From Lepraria neglecta (Eukaryota; Ascomycota; Lecanoromycetes; Lecanorales; Stereocaulaceae), in the NCBI GenBank assembly GCA_033220425.1, contig CM065653.1, positions 372,001 to 436,000 of the forward strand: a stretch of DNA of 64,000 nt, read 5' to 3'. The notes beneath the pieces were generated by a model. It saw only the letters and a program-made list of their open reading frames with translations. It made no database searches and was not told where the DNA came from. A program made the translations under genes and the position numbers. Each line of letters begins with the position of its first letter. The first letter of the stretch is position 1. This document shows positions 57,881 to 64,000 of the stretch, piece by piece.

Positions 57881-58204
57881 GGCTGACGAATTTATGTATA
57901 GCTACCAACGCAGAGACAGTATGATGAAACAGAAGCGCGCGTTGCCGTATGCAACGCTAGCCTAGATGGTCGCTCCCCATGCGAGTACTAATTAGGCGAG
58001 CCGGGAGCTGCAGAATCAGAAATTTATGCACGCGAAAAACCATGGAACTGAATTGATCCTTGCGATCACGTTTTCCTTCCTTAGGCGCCTGCGTCTGCTA
58101 CTTCCAGCTCGTAGAACCTCATTTGCCAACCTATACCGCAACAATACCCAATGTCGGATCTTTTTGAGACGCAAAATGAGGTCACCTAGAATGATTGCGT
58201 CGTG

Positions 58205-58519
58205 TACGCCTAGGACCTAGTGGGGACTTCTGTGAGACCAGTTCCCTGGCAAGGCTTTCACAGTTACACATTAGTGTCAGAATCAGGGCTCATCGTTCAA
58301 TTTCGATCGAAGTCATCACCTCTCGATATTTCAATGGCCGTGCTTGCCAAAGCAGTCCACCGTCATGTTGCTCCAGCTACTACCTATCAAGGCCTGATGC
58401 CTAACAGCTCAGTAAGCATCTGGATGATGGAAATCCTTCCAGGTACCGGGTATCTCTTCATATTCAACAGCATTACAATGGCCAAACTGGATACAACTGT
58501 AATAGATTTAGCAAGGTAG
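58205..58519 (+). pseudogene. Second APH-type phosphotransferase fragment
   Basis: A divergent relative of the remnant on the other strand. The frame reads SVRPVPWQGFHSYTLVS, GLIVQFRSKSSPLDISMA, HVAPATTYQGLMPNSSV and VIDLAR, ending at a donor-like GTAGGT. This corresponds to the N-lobe only. The start is not preserved (no in-frame Met in a normal context), and after the donor the sequence runs straight into the 3' end of the inverted NLR copy, so the rest of the gene is missing. Confidence 0.65.
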
Positions 58520-58552
58520 GTCTCTTATGCCACCTACTCGATTTAATCCTCG

Positions 58553-59536
58553 TCAGCCTGCCGTAAATTCTAAATACTTACCGTTGCTTTTACTCGCCTC
58601 CGGGGCTTTATCGCTTTTGTATATGTCCAGAACCTCCTGGAGGCCGCTTCCAGTTTCCCTCATGTAAGATGCCGCCTGATCAATCGCCAGCGGGAGCTTT
58701 CTGACCAACTGGACGAGACGCTCAGCATCCGCATGACTCACTTCCTCCCTACCTTCCCGCTCCAGGTTGACTCCAGCCGAGAGCATCGCCACAGCATCGC
58801 CGATCCCTGGGGATTGCAAAGCCAGTTGGGATGATGCTCCCGAGGCAGTAAACACGTCTGCAATCGTCGCCGTCCGAGTAGTCATTAGAAGCCTGCCCCC
58901 GCAGTCTCCTCGCGGAAGGATATCACGAAGTATTACGGCCGTCTCCTCGCTCACGTTGTCCAGAACCACCAGCCAGTTCCTCGCTGCGGTCGAATCTTCT
59001 AACCAAGCTCGCGCCATGGTGAGCTTGCTGGCCTGGTCCAACGTGTACCGCCCGGGGAGACGAACAAGATCTGCTATCTTACAGAAGTCCTGAGTCGCCT
59101 TCTCTACCGATACTGCGGATACCCAAAACATATAAGGGTATTGGCCTCTCTGGAACGCAAGAGTCGCAAACTGCAAAGCCAGCTGTGTCTTCCCAACCCC
59201 CGGTATGCCATGGATGATGCAGCGTGGGGGAAGGTCACCGGAGGATGTACTAAACACGCGATCGATCTTTTGCAGCTTATCGCCTCGACCGGTAAAATAA
59301 GGGGAGAGGATAAAGTCGGGTAGCTCGCAGATCTTTGCTGGGAGCTTGTCATCTGCGTATTATCAGCGTTATTTCCCAACTCGTAGAGATCTCCATAATT
59401 TAGACGTACCAGAATTGAAATTAAAATGAATAGGGGCACCACTGGTGTTGAAGCTGTTTCCCAAGAACTGCGGACCTCCATGGCTATCGAAGTGTCCACC
59501 AAGTTCTTTCTCTACCTGAGTACTACTGGTTTGCAT
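58553..59536 (-). pseudogene. NB-ARC NLR, 3'-truncated inverted copy with N-terminal amyloid-type motif
   Basis: Exon 1 59536-59410 encodes MQTSSTQVEKELGG and then the motif HFDSHGGPQFLGNSFNTSG and APIHFNF. Exon 2 from 59352 down encodes YFTGRGDKLQKIDRVF, P-loop IHGIPGVGKTQLALQFA, WLVVLDNVSEE (Walker B), LLMTTRT, and the GLPL-type LPLAIDQAASYMRE. Exon 1 has exactly the length (127 nt) and phase of the plus-strand copy at 61518. The frame stops at 58553, and the C-terminal half (winged helix, TPR) is absent; DNA beyond is the APH fragment. At the site matching the other copy's exon-2 end (58598) the donor is GC rather than GT. It could be expressed as a short NB-ARC protein, but truncation is the simpler reading. 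It is head-to-head with the hydrolase gene, 208 bp apart. Confidence 0.75.
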
Positions 59537-59744
59537 ACCTTAAAAGCACGCTATGTCATTATGGTAATTGCGCGCCTGCGTGTGGAGAAGAGTGATTGAG
59601 CCTCGTTCCGACAGCTCTTGACGGGGCCATGCGGTGTGATTGGACACCTCAGCTCGTTGCAAGGCTGATTATGCTGTCCTATTATAGCGCGAAGGCCACC
59701 CAACTCCTCCGTCGTTCGAACAATCCAGCTATCGCACGACCACC

Positions 59745-61080
59745 ATGAGCGTCATTTTTCGCAGATTATGGCCTTCAAAGAGCGTCGCTGAGCCACGGAG
59801 CACAGTTGAAAGTAACACGAAGACGAATCGGCCCGCGCCTGCCTCAAACTTAGGCTTACGAATCGCAAACCCCTCCCGAGTCAACGCGGTGATTGAGTAA
59901 GAAAATACCAACCGTTTCATGCTTTATAGAATTAATCGGAGATTCTAGCATCGTGTTCATTCATGGTCTTACGGGTGGTAGAGAGTCCACATGGACTGCA
60001 AAGGGCGCTGCAGCCTGCTGGCCGGAACTGTTCCTGCCCAACGATCTCCCTGAAGCTAGAATCATTACCTACGGCTACGATGCGGACGTGGTCAATTTTT
60101 GGTCGATGGCATCCCAAAATACTGTCGGCGATCATAGTCAAAAATTCTTAACATCGCTTGCCAATCTCAGAGATAGTACAAATACCGTATGTTCGCTGGC
60201 TGCTATCTGGGCTGCTCGACTAAGTTTCTACCACTCAGAGCACGAGACCGCTCGCATTCGTTGCGCATAGCCTAGGCGGCATTGTTTGCCAAGATGTGAG
60301 GCTAGATTCTCTTTTGCTCTAGGACTGGCTGATATATGATAGGCATTGCTGAAATCGAGGGGCAGTGCCGACCGGCATACCCAGCGGATCTTGGAATATA
60401 CAAGAGGCATTCTCTTCATGGGAACCCCACATTGTGGCTCGGGCCTGGCAGAATGGGCTGTCATTGGTAGCAAGTTTCTCCAATACTTTCGGCGAGTCAA
60501 TCAGCAAACTCTGGAGGTCCTACAACGGCAATCTGAGGTCATGGCAAGAATACGGCAAGATTTCCACACGATGCTGAGAGGGTGGGGCCAAAGCCAAGAG
60601 GGGGAAATTGCGATTATATGCTTTTACGAGGAGCTGCCAGTGTCGACTATTGGGGAGGTATTTTCAGCTGGAATGACTCAGGAATGTCTTAATACTGATT
60701 CTTGCAAGATTGTACCAAAAGCTTCGGCAACCCTTGACAGATACACATCCGTTGGTATCCATGCGAACCACATGGATATGACTAAGTTCTTGAGCGATCA
60801 AGATCCTGACTATCAAAACGTACTTTCCGAGCTTCAAAGGTTCATTGCGTTACGCTTAGCATCTTCTGAATCCTCCGGAACCGGAGGGGAATCCCATTGT
60901 GAAGTCCGAAACCAGGGCTATTCAGCCGGAGAGCAAGTCAAGACTACCGTGCATAATAAAGCCATTCCAAATCAGCCAACAAGATCAATCAACACCTTTT
61001 CTGGCAACTTTAACACAGGCGGAGGTAAAATGATTCAAGGAGGTGAGTTCAACTCGGGAGGAGGACCAATGAGCTTTTAG
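59745..61080 (+). CDS. sesB-like: SesB-like alpha/beta hydrolase with C-terminal amyloid-type (sigma-like) motif, four exons
   Basis: Putative cell-death effector of a prion-type NLR system. Exons 59745-59896, 59949-60186, 60239-60295 and 60343-61080 give 394 residues, every phase correct. The hydrolase has IVFIHGLTGGRESTWTA (oxyanion loop), RIITYGYDADV, the nucleophile elbow AFVAHSLGGIVCQD (Ser 141), GILFMGTPHCGSGLAEW and, near the end, SVGIHANHMDMTKF, a likely catalytic-His area. After a Ser/Gly linker the last 30 residues form two pseudo-repeats, TFSGNFNTGGGKM and GGEFNSGGGPMSF, matching the motif at the N-termini of both neighbouring NLRs. SesB proteins resemble PGAP1-type lipases/esterases; the substrate is unknown. 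Start at ATG 59745 gives the usual basic, disordered leader before LGLRIAN. Confidence 0.88.
60988..61077 (+). other. Amyloid-type signalling motif, effector C-terminus
   Basis: Codes for residues 365-394 of the SesB-like protein. Pattern F-x-G-x-F-x-x-x-G-G-x7-F-N-x-x-G-x-P, composed of Asn/Gly/Ser/Thr with regularly spaced aromatic residues. It resembles the sigma-type prion-forming motif described for SesB/NLR pairs of filamentous fungi; the name is from memory of the family, the match to the two NLR copies is seen here. Confidence 0.75.
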
Positions 61081-61517
61081 CAAAATAGCAGGATGTTTAG
61101 GAGACGCGTTGAATGTTCCTGTGAATAAATAAATATATGCATTAGTAACGTACTCCAAAGGAAGCCAATATGAGAATTTCTGGCCGGGGTTCACAACCCG
61201 CGGGCCCAAGGTTGGTGTAGGCGCGGGCCGGTCAACCTTCGCGAGACTTGCACTGGTCTCTGGAGCTCAACCCTACTTTTCCAGGGCCAGAACTGGCGGA
61301 TAATGGCGCTTATAGTAGTCTAACGATAACTGGAGTACCAAAATAATAGAAGGAGGGAGATAGCCTCTTGAGATAACCGTGAGTTGCGCAACCAGCCTGA
61401 CCCGGAGTCGAGGCGTCTAATTAGACGGCACAGCCCTATCGAGAGCGATGCGCTTGGTCGCCGTTTGTGACTTTACAAGCGTATGGCCATCATGAAAGTA
61501 CGGCATACCGGACAGAC

Positions 61518-64000
61518 ATGGACACAGGTCATGCTTTAACCGAGGGAAGGTTCGATGGAACTTTCAGTAGCCATGGAGGTCCGCAGTTCCTGGCAAGCAG
61601 CTTCAATACGAATGGCGCGCCAATCTACATCGATTCCAGCTCTGGTATGTGCAGATCAGGGAATGTTGTGTGTATTGAGAATGCGGCTGACAAGATCCAG
61701 ATAACAGGCCTCCCACCAGTGTCTGCGAGCTGCCTAGCTTTCTTCTCTCCCCTTATTTCACCGGTCGACGCGATGAGCTGCAACAGATCGATCGTGTGTT
61801 CAACACATCCTCTGGTAACCTGCCCCCACGCTGCATCATCCATGGCATGCCGGGCATTGGGAAGACACAGCTGGCTTTGCAATTTGCAACGCTTGCGTTC
61901 CAGAGAGGCCAATACCCTTATGTGTTTTGGGTATCCGCAGTGTCGGTGGAGAAGTTGACTCGGGATTTCTCCAAGCTGGTGGATCTTGTTCGTCTCCCCG
62001 GGCGGCACACGTTGGACCAGGCCAGCAAGCTCACCATGGCGCGAGCTTGGTTGGAAGATTCGACCGCAGCGAGGAGCTGGCTGGTGGTTCTGGACAACGT
62101 GAGCGAGGAGACGGCCGTAATACTTCGTGATATCCTTCCGCGAGGAGACTGCGGGGGCAGGCTTCTAATAACTACTCGGACGGCGAGGATTGCAGACGTT
62201 TTTAATGCCTCGGGAGCATTATCCCAACTGGCTTTGCAACCCCCAGGGATCGGCGATGCTGTGGCGATGCTCTCGGCTGGAGTTAACCTGGAGCGGGAAG
62301 GTAAGGAGGAAGTGAGTTATACGGATGCTAAGCGTCTCGTCCAGTTGGTCGGAAAGCTCCCGCTGGCGATTGATCAGGCGGCATCTTACATGAGGGAAAC
62401 TGGAAGCGGCCTCCAGGAGGTTCTGGACATATACAAAAGCGATGAAGCCCCGGAGGTTAGTAAGAACAACGGTAAGCATTTAGAACTTATGGCAGGCTGA
62501 GGAGGATGCAGATCTTTTCGTGGGAGAACGATCTTTCACGGCATGAGGAGAAATCGGTGGTGGCTATCTTTACACCTGCTCTGAACAAGATTCAACAGAC
62601 GGTACCGGATGCTATGACTCTTCTACGAATCCTCTGCTTCTGTGACCCTGAAGGCATCCCGATCAGCATCTTCCAACAAGGATGTGACGCTCTCTACCAG
62701 GAAGATCGGTCTAGATTATCTAAAGCACGAGAAGTCGATAAGCTTGAGGCCGTCAGAGGCTTACGGCATTCCCTGAAACGGGTACGGATCGCGCTGCGCC
62801 AGAAGAGCCGGCATGATACAGTCAACGTACAAGGGAACGATAAGCTTAAAGCCGTTCAAGACTTGTTCCGGTCTCCTTTGCGCCTTTCCAAAGCTATCCA
62901 AGAGGTCCAGCGGCTATCTCTAGCGGCTCAGGCGTTGGAGGGAAGCGACCGTGTTATACGGATCCATGATCTGGTTCATCTTCTACTACGGTCGAAGCTC
63001 ATGGCCGATACGGAACGGAGGCAGTGGCTCGGGATAGTCATATGCATTGTGTGCAAAGCCTTCGAAGCAATTGGTGACCGCAGATCTCCACAAAACTGGA
63101 GCCGATGCGGTCGGTTCATTAGCCATATTAAATCGCTGGAGGGCTTTGCAGAGCAACAGGGGCTCAGGGATAGTGAGCTCTTGGATGCGAGCACGTGGGC
63201 TGCGGTGTATTTGAACGAATGTGGGCTCTACGAGAAAGCGGTAATCTTGAATAAGCGGATACTGGAGCAGAAGACATGCATCTTAGGTGGGCAGCATCCA
63301 TCTACGCTGACGAGCATGAACAACCTGGCATTAGTGTTGGGGAGTCAGGGCAAGTATGAAGAGGCGGAGGGGATACACCGACAAACGCTGGCCTTAATGG
63401 AATCAGTGCTGGGCAAGAAGCATCCATCTACGCTGATGAGCATGAACAACCTGGCCGGGGTGTTGGATCGTCAGGGCAAGTATGAAGAGGCGGAGGGGAT
63501 ACACCGACAAACGCTGGCCTTAAGCGAATCAGTGCTGGGCAAGAAGCATCCATCTACGCTAACGAGCATGAACAACCTGGCCGGGGTGTTGGATTGTCAG
63601 GGCAAGTATGAAGAGGCGGAGGGGATACACCGACAAACGCTGGCCTTGAGCGAATCAGTGCTGGGCAAGAAGCATCCATCTACGCTAACGAGCATGAACA
63701 ACCTGGCCGGGGTGTTGGATAGTCAGGGCAAGTATGAAGAGGCGGAGGGGATACACCGACAAGAGCTGGCCTTGAGCGAATCAGTGCTGGGCAAGAAGCA
63801 TCCTGATACGCTAGGGAGCATGAACAACCTGGCCGGGGTGTTGGAGAGTCAGGGCAAGTATGAAGAGGCGGAGGGGATACACCGACAAACGCTGGCCTTG
63901 AGCGAATCAGTGCTGGGCAAGAAGCATCCATCTACGCTGACGAGCATGAACAACCTGGCATGGGTGTTGGATCGTCAGGGCAAGTATGAAGAGGCGGAGG
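61518..64000 (+). CDS. NB-ARC-TPR NLR with N-terminal amyloid-type motif, partial at window end
   Basis: STAND-type immune receptor. Exons 61518-61644, 61701-62455, and 62512 to beyond 64000; no stop is met, so the 3' end lies outside. Residues 12-38 carry the motif FDGTFSSHGGPQFLASSFN plus TNGAPIYI. After YFTGRRDELQQIDRVF comes the NB-ARC: P-loop IHGMPGIGKTQLAL (91-98), WLVVLDNVSEE, LLITTRTA and LPLAIDQAASYMRE. Exon 3 has WENDLSRHEEKSVV and winged-helix-like LLRILCFCDPEGIPIS and IRIHDLVHLLLRS, then a 42-residue TPR array from about 63200. The exon 2/3 intron (GTTAGT...ATGCAG, 56 nt) is my choice because it keeps the conserved IFSWENDLS in phase; the more typical GTAAGC nearby would break it. 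The gene lies 437 bp downstream of the SesB-like effector, same strand. Confidence 0.85.
63295..64000 (+). repeat. 126-bp tandem TPR-coding repeats, 5.6 units in window
   Basis: Units start at 63295, 63421, 63547, 63673, 63799 and 63925, each exactly 126 bp (42 residues: HPSTLTSMNNLAGVLDSQGK, YEEAEGIHRQTLALSESVLG, KK). Differences between units are a handful of bases (such as gat/gag/ggg before AGTCAGGGC; ACGCTG/GAGCTG; CATCCTGATACG). This near identity indicates recent expansion or gene conversion, common in fungal NLR sensor arrays. Confidence 0.95.

Overview
The window looks like nuclear DNA of a filamentous ascomycete (Pezizomycotina, probably Dothideomycetes, though the class is only an inference). 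The genes have short GT-AG introns of about 45-80 nt with CTAAC/CTGAC-like branch points. The families (MVP1, CHS7, FZO1, CAND1, Zn2Cys6 factor, psi-factor oxygenase, prion-type NLR) are typical of such fungi. Exon structures below were worked out by eye and checked for phase.

Core region, 1-40.2 kb. On the plus strand lie the sorting nexin MVP1 and DCN1, whose second intron is 4.5 kb and holds a decayed gene. On the minus strand are HEM3 (porphobilinogen deaminase), a PP2C phosphatase and CAND1. Then come an acidic mitochondrial protein with an apparent frameshift, an RGS-domain membrane protein, a PLAC8 protein, an F-box/RCC1 protein (SAF1-like), CHS7, a Zn2Cys6 regulator (ARO80-like) and mitofusin FZO1 (minus). 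DCN1, CAND1 and the F-box/RCC1 protein all belong to the cullin-RING ligase cycle and sit within 26 kb.

Oxylipin region, 42.5-49.5 kb. A large PpoC-like fatty-acid dioxygenase (minus) is divergent from a chloroperoxidase-like haem-thiolate peroxidase (plus). The dioxygenase carries an extra charged block of about 155 residues, made of two helical repeats, inside its peroxidase domain.

Accessory region, 50.5-64 kb. This part is gene-poor and rearranged. It holds a piece of RRP8. A roughly 2.7 kb unit bracketed by imperfect inverted repeats contains a fossil of a CRESS-DNA-virus-type Rep, a hairpin with the nonamer TAATATTAT and a partial RBR ubiquitin ligase. Two remnants of APH-type kinase genes follow, one running into a 17-bp minisatellite. 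Last comes a prion-type immune cluster: a SesB-like alpha/beta hydrolase whose C-terminus carries an amyloid-type motif, set between two NB-ARC genes whose N-termini carry the same motif. The left NLR is an inverted, 3'-truncated copy. The right one runs off the window through near-identical 126-bp TPR repeats. The likely logic is that NLR activation templates the amyloid fold onto the hydrolase and switches it on.
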